Source: Sinonovacula constricta
Lineage: Eukaryota > Mollusca > Bivalvia > Cardiida > Solecurtidae
Length of the DNA: 64,000 nt
NCBI GenBank assembly: GCA_007844125.1
Contig: CM017561.1
Location: 64,461,256 to 64,525,255, forward strand
Reading direction: 5' to 3'
The position numbers and the translations under genes were made by a program. Shown piece by piece: positions 35,096 to 49,000 of the stretch. Under the pieces are notes generated by a model. That model saw only the letters and a program-made list of their open reading frames with translations. It was not told the origin of the DNA and did not search any database. The number at the start of each line of letters is the position of its first letter. Positions within the stretch are counted from its first letter, which is position 1.

Positions 35096-35544
35096 TTATT
35101 GTGATCAGGCCAGTTAATGGAAAAATGATAAAATCTATATTAATTAAATTCGGGTACCTTTGATATGTATGTATCTTTGTATTATATATACAGCGACATG
35201 AAGTCGTAATATCGACCGCAATGATTAAAAACTGTCGAAGTACATATGTACATACAACTATAGGCTATACAGCGACCAAGTTACACCCAACCAAAGTTGC
35301 TTTTTATATTTGTTACAAAAAAAAATATCACAAATTTGTTATTTCACAGTAAACAATCGATTTAAATGTTGTCCTTTGATTACTATGCATGTTATAATCC
35401 GCGATGTTCAACAAACGACTGCCCGTCTTTTCGTTGCGATAATTGAGGGCGTCACGAATTTATTCTATTATCTTGGCCATTTCAATTGTGAGGATTGCGT
35501 CATGTTCAGTTGCTCTCTATATATATGCTCTTATCTCCGTGTAA

Positions 35545-36015
35545 AGGTGGTATCCGACAGTTTGCCAATATTAAATAAAGGTACCAATAATTAACTACTG
35601 CTTTGTGGTCTTTGGTCATACTTTTTTGCATAAACCCATACCCTAGTTGTTATAGAGACGATGTTGAACACTAACTTTACTGTCAGACTGTACTAATCGC
35701 GATAAAAGAATACTCCAGATATTCAGTCTTTCCAACTCTTCAAAAAGTGCGATAGTTGTCTCTACTAAAAATAAATTAAGACGTCAGAGCGGCTTACCCG
35801 ATGTCTATATAAAAGTAGGCTGTCACGTGGTTTTCTAAGTTTAAAAATAGCTATCTCTGCAGCGTGGCTCAGATAGGAAACAACTGCTTGCAATGATGAG
35901 TGTGGATTTATCCTTGACTATTAAAATGAACAGCATTTTGGAAGACATTTTCAGGTACCAATGATTATTTGCTTATTTGAGAAAAAAATATTTTACCAAA
36001 CTAACGGATACCACA
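35545..36015 (-). mobile_element. TTAA-type MITE, reverse orientation
   Basis: It begins aaggtggtatccgacagttt and ends aacggataccaca. The internal blocks ('gtggctcagataggaaacaa', 'gacgtcagagcgg') are reverse complements of the forward copies. The flanking TTAA has decayed to GTAA and TTGA. Confidence 0.8.
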
Positions 36016-39000
36016 TTGAAGATGTTCCAGCCACCTGTGCTCGTTCTAGGCACCCTGGCAATTTTGCCACTATCCTTAATCAAATCCTTAATCAAATGTT
36101 AAATATTCAGTCTTATTATATAATACAGTGAGAGAGAAAAAAAAAGACGAAAAACAACAACATTGCTTCCATTACTTTCCATAAGCATTCAACTTAAACG
36201 TGATCGCATTTTTAAATGCCACTAGAGACAGATATACATCTTTTCTGTCCTTATATGGTTGCGTCCCTTATATCCAAAGTAGGGCGCCATTTGTATCGCA
36301 TGTTTACTGTATGTGTTTTCGGATAGTACTGTAACCATGTAAGGACGAACGCGCGAGGCCAATGTAAGTGTTATAACGTGTTTACTTCATTATATGTAGA
36401 CATATACATTATAAATCAATGCATGCCTGTCTAGTTCCATGTTTTCGGTGCGAAACCACGCTTTCAGCACACATATCAAATGGAATATCACCCTAGTTGA
36501 AGTTCAAAAAGGGAAATAAACTGTCCTATTTACACGTATTCTTTCTGCATTAAACATATCCTTTTAAAACGACAGGATATTAATGTGTAATCTTTTTGTA
36601 AAACTCATAATTTATGTTTTTACAAAGATTGTTGGTTATATGTACATCTATGATGTATTCGTCTAGAACAAGTGTACATTGAACGTATGTGAATATCCGA
36701 TCATGGACAATGCAAAAAAGAGCAAATTATGCCGTTAAAAACTAAAGCTTAGTCACGGTTATAGACCTTGTCATGTATGCCATCATAATAGCTAGCTCTA
36801 TCAAATCCAATATATATCTGTAATTACATTGTATATACTGTTATACATTACAAAACTGCATCCACTATATGCCTACCTACGTTCTCATGTTCAAATGTCG
36901 TGAGAATACTAATTAAAACGGCATCCGACTGTCAGCAAAATTAATTATTTAGAGAATGTACTTATACTTCCAACAACATGATGTTCTAAGCATTCCCTAT
37001 ATACATCTAGTTGTTATTGACTATATCGGCAAAGATTCTAGATCGGTATATAAAAGCAGAATTCATTACTGGGCCTCAAAAGCTTAACACTTTTTAAATG
37101 AAAGTAAATATATTCATTAAAAACTAGTATTACCATCGCACACTAATTTTGTGTACAGTTTGGCTGGAGCAAGCATTAAAAGCAAAACTCGAAATAAACA
37201 CTTAATATTTACTTTGACTAACAACCTGCAATGCTATGCCAGTGTTGTGGTATGTATAGGCATTGTACTTTTCGTTAATCATAAATAAATGAAAAAAAAC
37301 TATACGTTGATAAAGCATACGACAAAAGCACAATGAAAGTCAGTGTATATTTTAAATGTTATATGTGATATTTATTGAAGTATTCATAAAATCATAATAT
37401 CAAATACTGGAGTCTACAAAATATAAGTAGCCAACATTCGTAACCTGTAGAATACTTCTTGTTTATTGTATAGAGGTGTGGTTGGACGTCAAACGTTCCA
37501 TGTATTAAACATTACCTGTTACTGAATAACTATAAGCTATAATCAAGCAACATAACAACAAATTATACGCTGATTCGGAGAAGAAGAAAAAATTTGTCCG
37601 TAAAGAAAAAACAACAACAGCAAGAGCGAGTTATTCTTGGCAAAAGTAATGGATCTTCCATGAAAATAATTACACAGTAAACCAGCAATTTTCTCGTTCA
37701 TTCACCCCACCTACATTAAGGATATAGTTTATAAGTTTGGTAAATATCACATCTAAATTAGATCTAAGTATATAAACTGAATCTGACAACTATCTGATCA
37801 TGCTCCTGACCAATGCATTCTAGGCTCTGCTGTCGAGAGAAATATATACACTCGAAAAAGTCTGTTTTATGCTCCTGTAGCAGATAAGCGTTTCGACTCA
37901 TACAGAAAGCTTAGTATATTTTGTTCTTGTAATACATGTGATTATTTTTCTGACAGCGTACCTATATAAATAAGGTCATTATAGACGTCCAGCTAATTAT
38001 TACTAGTGGAAAAGTTAGATCTAAGACGTGTCTGGGTAGAACCGCCGGCACCGATTGGATTTTTATGCAATTTATAAGTTGTTATTTTTATCGCAGCAGA
38101 CGACAGCACACGTCATGCGGACATTATTTTCCTCGTAGTGAAAGTTCGACATCTATAATAATAATCTCAGGAAACTTCAATGTTCATTACGCCTTTGATT
38201 TTGAAACCCTCGAAATTATTAGATTCAACAATAATTGAATGTCGAAGTTTTTTTGTACAATAAATACACTTGTAATATGAGTGCTCGTGGTTTAATGGTT
38301 ATAAAGATGAAAGTATTATCGTACAATGAAAATTACTTGTTCCGTCAAAGATATACTTTAAATACTTTGCCCGTGGGGACACATTTCGTAGAAATCGTCG
38401 TCCAAGATATAAACTAAATGGCACGTAATGAAAAGTGTTTATTACGATCATTTGGTTTGATAATAAACATTATGGAATATCAACATTTGCTGTTGACCAA
38501 TTATTGTTTATAAATATTAACATGGCTCTCAGCTTCCGTCGTTAAGTGTATGTTAACGTCTTCAGAAAATATCGCATTACTTGTCAGTCCGTGGCCGATG
38601 AAGTTCGTCATTGATAAGCTCTGACAGTAAATAGCGCCGTATGATCACAAGATAATGGCTTAGTGATAAAAAACAAATCATTGATAAACCAAATATCCCA
38701 GTATGATCACAAGATAACATTAATCCATGAAAACCAAATATAGCTGGTTCGAGTTTGTTTTTGTGTGTGTTTCTTTTTTTTTCTTTTGTTTTGTCTGTCC
38801 CCAATTCTTCTCATTTTGTAAAGATATCCAAAGATTGATATAGTTTATTTACTTAATTAATACGTAATTTCCTTCATCAGTTTGACTTGTACTTGTTCAA
38901 TATTGCAATTTTTAAAGTAGGCCTATGTAGAGACTTAAAAAGTCTTTTCATTGCACCTCTATGCGTAAACAGTAAGATTTACATGACCAAAAATACAAAG

Positions 39001-39062
39001 TCACCCACATGAAAAGTGAAAAAAGATACATATTACATACAGAGACTCACTAGCTGGTTTGG
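36016..39062. other. No gene recognised
   Basis: 3 kb of AT-rich DNA. A diverged copy of the 'gggtagaaccgccggcacc' motif lies at 38035-38053. Nothing else is supported. Confidence 0.45.
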
Positions 39063-39064
39063 TA

Positions 39065-39145
39065 AAAATAAAAGATTCTTTTGAGACTCGAACCTGCAGG
39101 TCGAACAGATTATCCTATTTACTCAGCCATTGCTCCACCGATTTG
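39065..39145 (-). mobile_element. tRNA-like SINE relic
   Basis: On the minus strand the segment reads a D-arm-like ggtggagcaatggctgagta and then a B-box GGTTCGAGTCT about 30 bases on. The tRNA arms do not pair well, so it is a relic, not a tRNA gene. Confidence 0.5.
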
Positions 39146-39262
39146 ACTACAAGCATGTGATGCATGTGATGCATGTAGCAGCTTTGTTGAAAATAATTCT
39201 GAAGGTGAATATTATTAAACAATACAGTAGGCTGAAGACATTCCATGTGTTTGATTACATTC

Positions 39263-39563
39263 GTTTACGGCTCCAGGTACGGAAGGCCCCGGGTTCGATC
39301 CCGGGCCGCGACATACCAAAGTCGTTAAAAATGGTAGTGGTATAGCTCCCTTGCTAACGCTCAAGCAAATATAAGGGTAGTTCCACGACTGGTTGGCCCG
39401 GTGTCAGGATAATGTCACTGGGTGTGGTATCATGCCAGGTGTTCACGGCATGCTATACACAGTGAAGGCAGCACTATTTCTGCGTCAAGTGGACACCGTC
39501 TCCAGATAACTGAAATACTGTTGGTGGGACGATAAACCCAATGAAACAAACAAACAAACAAAC
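39263..39563 (+). mobile_element. tRNA-derived SINE (copy 2)
   Basis: It carries a B-box GGTTCGATCCCGGG at 39292, the same central domain as copy 1 ('ggtgtcaggataatgtcact', 'aaggcagcact'), and ends in a clear (AAAC)n tail at 39543-39563. The head is shorter than in copy 1. Confidence 0.85.
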
Positions 39564-41008
39564 ATTCGTTTATATTAAACTTTTAATATAAAGTAGATAT
39601 ATCACTTTTTTAAACACAGCAGAAGTGTGAAAAGAACTACTACATTCAATCAGTTATAAATACAAACAGACACATAAAAATAGCAACGATGTTTAAAATA
39701 CTTGGTGAGTAAAGACTTGCAAATGTCTGTGTTTTATGATTTTATGCGCCGCCTACAATTCTCTCGCCATCCGTAGATTGAATATGCTTGAATTAGAGAA
39801 AGAGTGTCTTTACGGTGATGTGTCGTGAACGCCTTACGCCATATCACATATATATTCACCGACATCGGACAAGGGCCCAGCCAGTCATAGAACTTATAGT
39901 CATAGAACTTCTAGCGTCATAGAACTTCTAGAAACTAAGCTCACCAAGTGACCAATATGCCCGGCAGGCTGCTATTTGTATATTTCAATTAGCGTTATTA
40001 CAGTTATAATGCAATATTTTCTTCTTTGTGTTTGAATTTTTACATATATAAAACACTAGAAACCCTATGTAGACAAAACTCCATATCTTATTGCGTATAT
40101 GTTATAGTTGCTAGATGTACAGTAGGGTTGTGGTAGGAGGTTTAATGTAGGAGGTCACAGAGAAGCACTGATAGGGAGCGGAGAAAGATGAGAACTGAGG
40201 AAAGTTAAATATATTACATAGTGTATGAAACATTTTTGATGGTTAGCTAAACAAAAAGGTGTATACATGTTTATTTGACAAGTGCAACTGACAATACATG
40301 AATGCCATTTTTTGGTGCATTTTGTCTTACCGAAATAAATATGAGACAACGCTGCCTAATTAGATTTATATAATAATAATAAATTCATAAATAAGATGAA
40401 TCATTCCTAATTGCCACATAAATGCTAATGGTAAAATTTACATTTTTTATGTTGTTTGTATTTTTTTCTTTTTATTAATCTTATATTTATGTTCACAGAA
40501 CGGTAAATACAAACAACACGTTTATTGCGTCAGTCAGCTACTTATATGAGATATGACTGAGATGGTCGTAATTTACCCAAAATGAACTATTCAAGTTTTT
40601 CTTTCATCGTTTTTTATTTCTTGTTTAAATTCGTTTCCGTAATAAACACAATGTAAACTTCCAAGCGTCGAAACACGGAAGTTTTCAAGTTGTTTGTATC
40701 TGATAGTTTGGTTAAATCGTGAGGAAAGCGATCTATAAATAATCTTATCATTAACAAACACTGCTTACTTGCAGTTGTGAATGTTACGTTTGTATGCGAT
40801 TTATAATTCAAAACACTTGAAGTGATATATGGGGATTGGGAGTCCGCAAAATACGTGATTGAGTCATTGTATGTAAGGGATATTGAGGACAATTTGATCT
40901 CTAGATTGGTGGGGATGTGTGGGGCCTCTTTAATGCATGCGCTTTATAGCTTTATAGCACTAAACTGCATTTTGCATTTATCTATGAATCACAATGAGTG
41001 CCTTTAAT
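39564..41008. other. No gene recognised; small 16-bp repeat at 39884-39935
   Basis: AT-rich DNA. Three tandem copies of 'agtcatagaacttcta' lie at 39884-39935. No domain-bearing frame is present. Confidence 0.5.
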
Positions 41009-41012
41009 AAAT

Positions 41013-41155
41013 AATTTGCACAAATACATGGATGTTTCTACAAATAAATTGATCGTTGCACGAATAAATGGATCCCTGTACGAATAAATGGATGTTTCTA
41101 CAAATAAATGGATCTTTGCACTAATAAATGGATAGGTGTACGAATAAATAAACCT
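41013..41155 (+). repeat. 20-bp minisatellite
   Basis: About seven units follow aataaatggatctttgcacg with point variation. Confidence 0.85.
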
Positions 41156-41742
41156 ATCTTTACGCTGTTTTAAGAGCTTTGGTATTTTCCACGGAAAGGT
41201 GTGTTACGACACACAATGTGAACGGAGTTAACGAGGGAATTCGAAATGCCCGTGGATGTTTACTAAATATTAAACTTACAATAGTGGTTAAATCATTTCT
41301 GAAAATGTTCTGTGAATTGCTACTAACCAATCATGCGGATACGGGAATGTTAAATGCTGAGGAATTGGTGAGTGGAGATGTCCTATTGATTGGCATCAAG
41401 CGTTTAAGCCATACACGTCTTGTAAAACCAATTACTGCGTCATTATTGCACGTACCGTGCTAGAAAGAGAATCGGAATACCTCGGATAGCAATGGGACGC
41501 TTGCTATATCACCACAGGCAAAGGAGGCAAAGAAAGAAACCCCTCACATCACAATCAGAAACTGTGTAAGTTTTATCTTGTATCGGTGGTCATATGATAT
41601 CTCTACTAAAGACCTGTCACTCTATCCTTTACTAAGCAGATACACAAAAATGTGTGTACAAACTGCATGCAAATGTAAAACTGCGTGCAAAGCCAACCTT
41701 ACTGTCGCCGCGCGCGATGCGCGCCTATATGTAATTGGTCCT

Positions 41743-41932
41743 AGATTGAAAAGTCTGATAGATTGAAAAGTCTGATGGATTGAAAAGTCTGATTGATTGA
41801 AAAGTCTGATAGATTGAAAAGTCTGATGGATTGAAAAGTCTGATTGATTGAAAAGTCTGATGGATTGAAAAGTCTGATAGATTGAAAAGTCTGATGGATT
41901 GAAAAGTCTGGATTGAAAAGTCTGATGGATAG
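41743..41932 (+). repeat. 17-bp minisatellite
   Basis: About eleven units of attgaaaagtctgatgg, with 'gatag' and 'gattg' variants and one short unit near the end. It produces repetitive frames on the minus strand that are not genes. Confidence 0.95.
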
Positions 41933-41934
41933 CG

Positions 41935-42948
41935 CCATGTTCTTTTTATGTACAAGTGAAGTGTGGCGCTTTCATACATTGAAAATTCGGTCATTATTAA
42001 TATTTGGTGAATATCAGCAGTATTTTTGTGTTAACTTTAAAATGTAGTTAATACAAGTCCCTCGAAATTGTTTACATTTTTATACTTTTATGTATATTTG
42101 TGATTTGTTTAAACTGCATTTAAATTAATGTCCAGTTCTGCTGTTTGTGTTCGAACCAGTTTCCCTGCGACCCTAGACAATTCGTCTGTGCTTAATCGGG
42201 GTTTTTTTTTTGCCATCGTTTTGTTATTTTATCGTATTCTAATTAACAACTATTTGACTAAGTATGGAAATAATAGACATGTCATCAGTTAGTTTTAGTT
42301 TTATGTTGGGTTGTATCGTTACAACTAGAGTTGTTGGATTGCAGACATCTTTCAAAGTCAGGATTACCAACCTGTTGTTACTTTGTAATCGTATGGAAGT
42401 TGGAAACCGTCTCATTTATTCCGTAAATAGACAATAGAATTCAAGCATAAAGTGTGGAATTTATTTTTTTAGTTTCTGAACTTTGCATTTTGTTGCTTGA
42501 TCATCGTTGTTTCTTTAGGTTTAATGTTATACGTGTTTCAAATTTAGTTAGAAGCAGACTGGACTTGTACCAGGTATGGGAAAGATCAGTAGTAGACTCA
42601 TCTTGAAAGGCATACTTTAGCAAATGAGTAAGGAGAACTAGTATGTTTTCCCGCACATTCCTTCTTATGATTGGGGGATGTTACATCTCGTCACTCAGAC
42701 TGGTGCTGATGCATTGATGAATGGTGCTAAAACGATCCCGTATACAGTAGTGCAAACAAAATATAAAGTTTATGACAGGAAAATCAGGCTGTCCGCTTGA
42801 AGGTTAACTGCAATTTAAAACCTTAAAAACAGCACCGTTGCTTTTGTTGGATGACTTTTTATTAGGCAAAATGTAGAACTGTAGTAGCTCGACAGCGATC
42901 TTTGAAGCTTCGTATCAATGCTTTCGTGTACATATTGTTAGGGACTTC
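41935..42948. other. No gene recognised
   Basis: AT-rich DNA with no supported feature. Confidence 0.45.
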
Positions 42949-42949
42949 T

Positions 42950-43171
42950 GGGCCCGTATTCACCAACCGTTCTTGAGCCCAAGTCACAATCTTTTATACC
43001 AACAAAAATAAGCCTATTTATGAAGTCGCGATGTGATTTTTAGCTCAAAGTAGAAAAGTTAAAGTGTCATGCAAAAATATAGACATTTAGTAAATACATT
43101 ACAAAGATATTGTGAATTGATGTCCATGACTTGAGCAATTCTTACTTAAGAATAGTTGGTGAATGCAGGCC
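42950..43171. mobile_element. Short MITE, 'attcaccaaccgttctt' TIR (copy 1)
   Basis: It begins gtattcaccaaccgttcttg and ends cttaagaatagttggtgaat, forming inverted repeats. The interior matches the copy at 50042-50276 ('aaaaataagcctatttatga', 'agctcaaagtag'). No clear target duplication remains. Confidence 0.75.
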
Positions 43172-45476
43172 TTAATCAGTCCACTGCCAACAGGGGTGGC
43201 TGATTTTGATCTTCACAATTCGCCTATGTCTGATCAAAATCGTGCTGAGCAAGTTAAGAGTTGATATAAATTGTTGATTTAATCATACATTTATCCTAAC
43301 AACCATGTTATGACAATCGATTTTGATGTTGTTTGTTTGTTGTATATTTGACATACAAGGAACCAGTTATGGTCATTACAGTGACGTCCAGCTATTATGA
43401 TTACTAAATCTGGATGTTGTTTCTATTAAATGGATCATTTCTATTGTGTTAACTGGGTCAGGAATAAGTTATAAGCACAGAGAGACAACTGTACAAATAA
43501 ATAAAAAGGTACGTAATTGTCAAAATGTTTTGTACGTCCATAAACAGGTGCTGATTTATACAGTTGCGGACCCGATTGGGGACACCCAGTCACCCTAAAA
43601 TTCCTTGGCCATGTTTTAAATATATGTCATGGAATTCATTTTAATGAACTAGTAAAATACTTTCACATTAGATCCAGTACACGCCAGTACATGGCAGAAG
43701 GTCAGAACGCATATCCAGGATTCTGTTAATCATAAGATAACATTTGGAAAATAGTCTGGGCCTGTGAGTCCTTCAGACAACGTACATGAAACAAACAAAA
43801 AATAAAGCGAACGCACGTCACTGTCTCAGCTTTAAGAAATATACTTTTTAAAAAAAAATCGAACTATGCTTTGTTCAAATGCGCGTTAGACACATGTGTG
43901 TTTCAATACTAGTGTAGCGCTTAAATTGAGTTATCATCTATATATTATTTCAAACAAAAACATCAATTTTAGGGCGATTTTTTATATACACTTGACACCA
44001 GTTTCCGCTAATACATGAGTATTCTCACGAAGGATTGCCTGAGAGATATAAACGGTAATTTCAATCCAGTGACTCACTAAAGTTATGACATTGAGCTATT
44101 ATATTGCCATTTAAATACAGTTGCATTTCCTGCCTGTGCTTATAACGACTTGGTACTATACAAGCCACAGTAATTGCCATAATTGCCATGAAAGCAGGCA
44201 TACCATTGTTATTTGCGAATTAAGGGCCAGGGACGCATGTAAATGCGTGTCACGAGATAATACAAACGCTTGCGTAACTGATTGGAACTTATCGGATTCG
44301 ACCGAAGAAATTTAAAATCTTTCATGACTCGCCAGTGCTCGAAGATTTTATTAATTTAATGAGATTTATCGACTCCTTTGAAATTTTGTTAAGAACTATG
44401 GATAAACAGCCATTACATATGTCATATAGAGTATCCGAAACGTTGAACCAAATTTGATGTTGAAATTCCAAACCATGTAAAACTTCAGCTATTTTAAACG
44501 TTATCTGTTATTTTGAAGAAACTGGTTTGCAAAACAAAACTGTTACCGGGCTGCTTGAGCCTTTTAGGATGAGAGTGAACGATTGAACCTAGATTATTTG
44601 TGTATTAGGTCATTTGTAGAATGTGCAATGTCCCTCCCAGGGATCGAACATCGACTCCCCACCCACAATACAACCAAATACATCCGGTTGTAGATTATAT
44701 TGAAGTAACAGTGGAGTGCATAAGAAATGTACCACTGCATGATAAACATTTAATTTCACTTATTATACTTTCTGAAGCCAGTTCACCTTTAATCGGATAA
44801 AGACTCAAGTCGACTCGCCAATGTCTAGAAACATTATTGGTTAGCTGGATAGCCAGACCGGCTTTGGGATTAAACTGAAGAATGTATATGTAGGTCAAAA
44901 TGCCTTCAAGTATACTCTTGTGGAAATCTGTGTCACTATAAATATTTGCCATTTCCGGTGATACAAGTAAAATGGAATGGTTGTTTCTCGAATGCACTTA
45001 ATGGGATTCTGACCTCTTGTTTTATTGTTATAGGATTGTAGAACCAGCGTAAAGGTGCGTTTTTTAGGTTAAAGCCTGTATTGACTAACGCCGCATTGAT
45101 AATTCATGAATGTTTAGAGAATATATGTTCAAAGATATTTTACATTATGCTTGATGATGCTTTAAGTAAAATCACGCCTGAACAGAAAGAATCTACTTAA
45201 TTTTGTTTGTAACTTTGATAATGGTGTTTGAGTTCAAATCTGTAATGTGCTAAGAATGGTTAAAAAATACTGACATGAAACCCTTTTTAAATATTTCGAT
45301 GTTGATACATGAAATAGAACATCCTTGTTTATGACAAAAATATACAACGGAACATGTTATTACCATGTTTGTCTTAATGTAGCTCATAATGCGGCATAAA
45401 TATTATCCCCAAATGATAATAAGTGCGTAGTATATGTATATGCAGTTATTCCAGTTAAGAAATATGTCTTCTGCAG
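43172..45476. other. No gene recognised; upstream region or first intron of the JmjC-TPR gene
   Basis: AT-rich DNA. A minus-strand B-box-like 'gttcgatccctgg' near 44639 may be a SINE relic. No promoter or first exon could be placed. Confidence 0.4.
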
Positions 45477-45492
45477 ATACCAGAACGGTGTG

Positions 45493-46040
45493 ATGGCCAA
45501 ACCACGTAAGCACAATGGCGCCAGCACAAACAAATCCTCGACCACTCAGAAACCGTCCAATATTGTCTCAAACATTGGCATTGTTGTTGCAAGTTGTATC
45601 ATAGCCGCTGGAATTGTGATGATTAAGTACCAGTCTGCACAAAATAAGGATTCAAATAAAACATCAAGACCGTTCTCTCCTGCTGTGCCGCAGACGGAAT
45701 CTGGTGGGTGGCGTCAGGATGACGTCGACGCTAATGAATATTCATCGGAGATTTGTACCATCGATCGGATTTTTCAAAACGAAATTACAGACGAAACTTT
45801 TGAAAAGCATTACAGGTATAAGAGGCCATTGATTGTGATGTTTGATAAAGGTGCTAAAGAATGGACAGATATAGAACGCTGGACATTGTCCCGTCTGAAG
45901 AAAGATTACGGAGAATGGGAGATAGTTTCGGGAAATGCGCGGGAAATAGTGCGTAGAGGCGGCTCGGGTTATGTCCCTTCAACGTTCTCCCATTACGTAG
46001 ACAAGTTGATGACGTCACGAGATGAGATTGGTGAACCTTT
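45493..46040 (+). CDS. JmjC-TPR gene, coding exon 1
   Basis: Encodes residues 1-182: basic N-terminus, membrane segment, linker and the start of the JmjC fold. It ends at the donor ttt|gtatgt. The acceptor ctgcag at 45471-45476 marks the exon's 5' edge. Confidence 0.88.
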
Positions 46041-49000
46041 GTATGTTATTTGTCATAATTTGCAACTTTTGACCCAACAGAAAGACTGTGCAAGATTTGG
46101 TTTTATATCAACCCTATTGTCAGTTTCCAATAAGAAGTGAACGCCAGACGTACTTACTCGTAATAGCTCCATACAATTTTACCATGTAAAAGTAACCCTT
46201 AGTTTATTGATTTTAAGAATACATTTTTAAGATTTATGCACTGTTGATAAATGCAATATAACAAAGTGTAAACAATAAAACTTTCTTGTTTAACGTCACT
46301 TGATTCTCCAAAAGCTCTGCCTTATGTCACGGACGAGAATCACGACTTCTGACGACTTGGCGGCACAGTAAACTAAAACACAGCCATGTCCTTAACTGTC
46401 AATATACCAGTTGTCTTAAGCATGTATAATAAACCCTTATTGTTAATTTAAACACGGGTTGTTGTGTAAGTCATTATTGTAAAGTATAATTTGCAGATAC
46501 GTGTTTGACAGAAAGTTCTACAATGACTCCGATTTGCCGTCAACCATTAGACCACCAAGCTTCCTAAAAGTTCAGGTAACGTGTCATACTTCATATTTTA
46601 ACGTGATTTTGAAAAACCTTTTTTTCCAAAACCTTAAACCCAAGATTGCAAGATCATGAGTTCGGTTCGACATACTTTGCACAAGAAAAATGCTTTAAGT
46701 AAATGCAAAATATTACTTGTTTTTTCTTCTTGGATGCGATATGTTTTTACACACAGATATATTTATTTTAACATCCATTATTAATGAGCTGAGCTGTAGT
46801 AATCTAGGATTGTAACAACCTGGTCACTAGCGCAGATTAGCGCTGATTCTTACCAGAACAAAAGAACATATTAGTGTTCAACATTTTTTCTCAGATAAAT
46901 GCTAAATTAAGTGACTGTGTTTTACTTTTTCACCACAGGATGGTATCGATGATAGTATATTCTTTCTGGGACCCTCAGGCTCTGGTGTAAGTTTTCACCA
47001 TCATGCGGACGCATGGAACGGAGTCATTTTTGGGAAGAAACGTTGGTTTCTGTATAGGCAGTCTAAGACTCCACCTGGAGGCAAGTTATTGGCTTTTTTA
47101 ATACTTTTTAGCTCACCTGAGCACAACGTGCTCAAGGGGAGCTTTTGTGATACCGCTTCGTCCGTCGTCCGTCGTCCGTTGTCCGTCGTCAACATTTACC
47201 TTGTGAACACACTAGAGGCCACAATTTTTATCCAATCTTCATCAAACTTGGTCAGAATGTTTGTCTGCATGAAATCTTGGATGAGTTCATTATTGGGTCA
47301 CGTGGGGTCAAAAAGTAGGTCACTAGGTCAAATTTTAGGAAACACTTGTGAACACACTAGAGACCACATTTATAGCAGAATCTTCACCAAACTTGGTCAG
47401 AATGTTTGTCTACATGAAATCTTGGATGAGTTCGTAACTGGGTCACGTGGGGTCAAAAAGTAGGTCACTAGGTCAAATCTTAGAAAAAGCTTGTGAACAC
47501 ACTAGAGGCCACATTTATAGCATAATCTTCACCAAACTTGGTCAGAATGTTTGTCTGCATGAAATCTTGGATGAGTTCGTAACTGGGTCACGTGAGGTCA
47601 AAAAGTAGGTCACTAGGTCAAATCTTAGAAAAAGCTTGTGAACACACTAGAGGCCACATTTATAGCCGAATCTTCACCAAACTTGGTCAGAATGTTTGTC
47701 TACATGAAATCTTGGATGAGTTCGTAACTGGGTCACGTGGGGTCAAAAAGTAGGTCACTAGGTCAAATCTTAGAAAAAGCTTGTGAACACACTAGAGGCC
47801 ACATTTATAGCATTATCTTCACCAAACTTGGTCAGAATGTTTGTCTGCATGAAATCTTGGATGAGTTCATTATTGGGTCACGTGGGGTCAAAAAGTAGGT
47901 CACTAGGTCAAATTTTAGGAAAAACTTTTGAACACACTAGAGACCACATTTATAGCCCAATCTTCACCAAACTTGGTCAGAATGTTTGTCTACATGAAAT
48001 CTTGGATGAGTTCGTAACTAGGTCACGTGAGGTCAAAAAGTAGGTCACTAGGTCAAATCTTAGAAAAAGCTTGTGAACACACTAGAGGCCACATTTATAG
48101 CCCAATCTTCACCAAACTTGGTCAGAATGTTTGTCTACATGAAATCTTGGATGAGTTCGTAACTGGGTCACGTGGGGTCAAAAAGTAGGTCACTAGGTCA
48201 AATCTTAGAAAAAGCTTGTGAACACACTAGAGGCCACATTTATAGCATAATCTTCACCAAACTTGGTCAGAATGTTTGTCTGCATGAAATCTTGGATGAG
48301 TTCGTAACTGGGTCACGTGAGGTCAAAAAGTAGGTCACTAGGTCAAATCTTAGAAAAAGCTTGTGAACACACTAGAGGCCACATTTATAGCCGAATCTTC
48401 ACCAAACTTGGTCAGAATGTTTGTCTACATGAAATCTTGGATGAGTTCGTAACTGGGTCACGTGGGGTCAAAAAGTAGGTCACTAGGTCAAATCTTAGAA
48501 AAAGCTTGTGAACACACTAGAGGCCACATTTATAGCATTATCTTCACCAAACTTGGTCAGAATGTTTGTCTGCATGAAATCTTGGATGAGTTCATTATTG
48601 GGTCACGTGGGGTCAAAAAGTAGGTCACTAGGTCAAATTTTAGGAAAAACTTGTGAACACACTAGAGACCACATTTATAGCCCAATCTTCACCAAACTTG
48701 GTCAGAATGTTTGTCTACATGAAATCTTGGATGAGTTCGTAACTAGGTCACGTGAGGTCAAAAAGTAGGTCACTAGGTCAAATCTTAGAAAAAGCTTGTG
48801 AACACACTAGAGGCCACATTTATAGCCCAATCTTCACCAAACTTGGTCAGAATGTTTGTCTACATGAAATTTTGGATGAGTTCGTAACTGGGTCACGTGG
48901 GGTCAAAAAGTAGGTCACTAGGTCAAATCTTAGAAAAAGCTTGTGAACACACTAGAGGCCACATTTATAGCAGAATCTTCACCAAACTTGGTCAGAATGT

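Noticed and set aside
47089..48768. Frames repeating MFVCMKSWMSSLLGH
   Set aside because: They come from the 145-bp repeat units; similar frames appear in every copy of the element, in either orientation.
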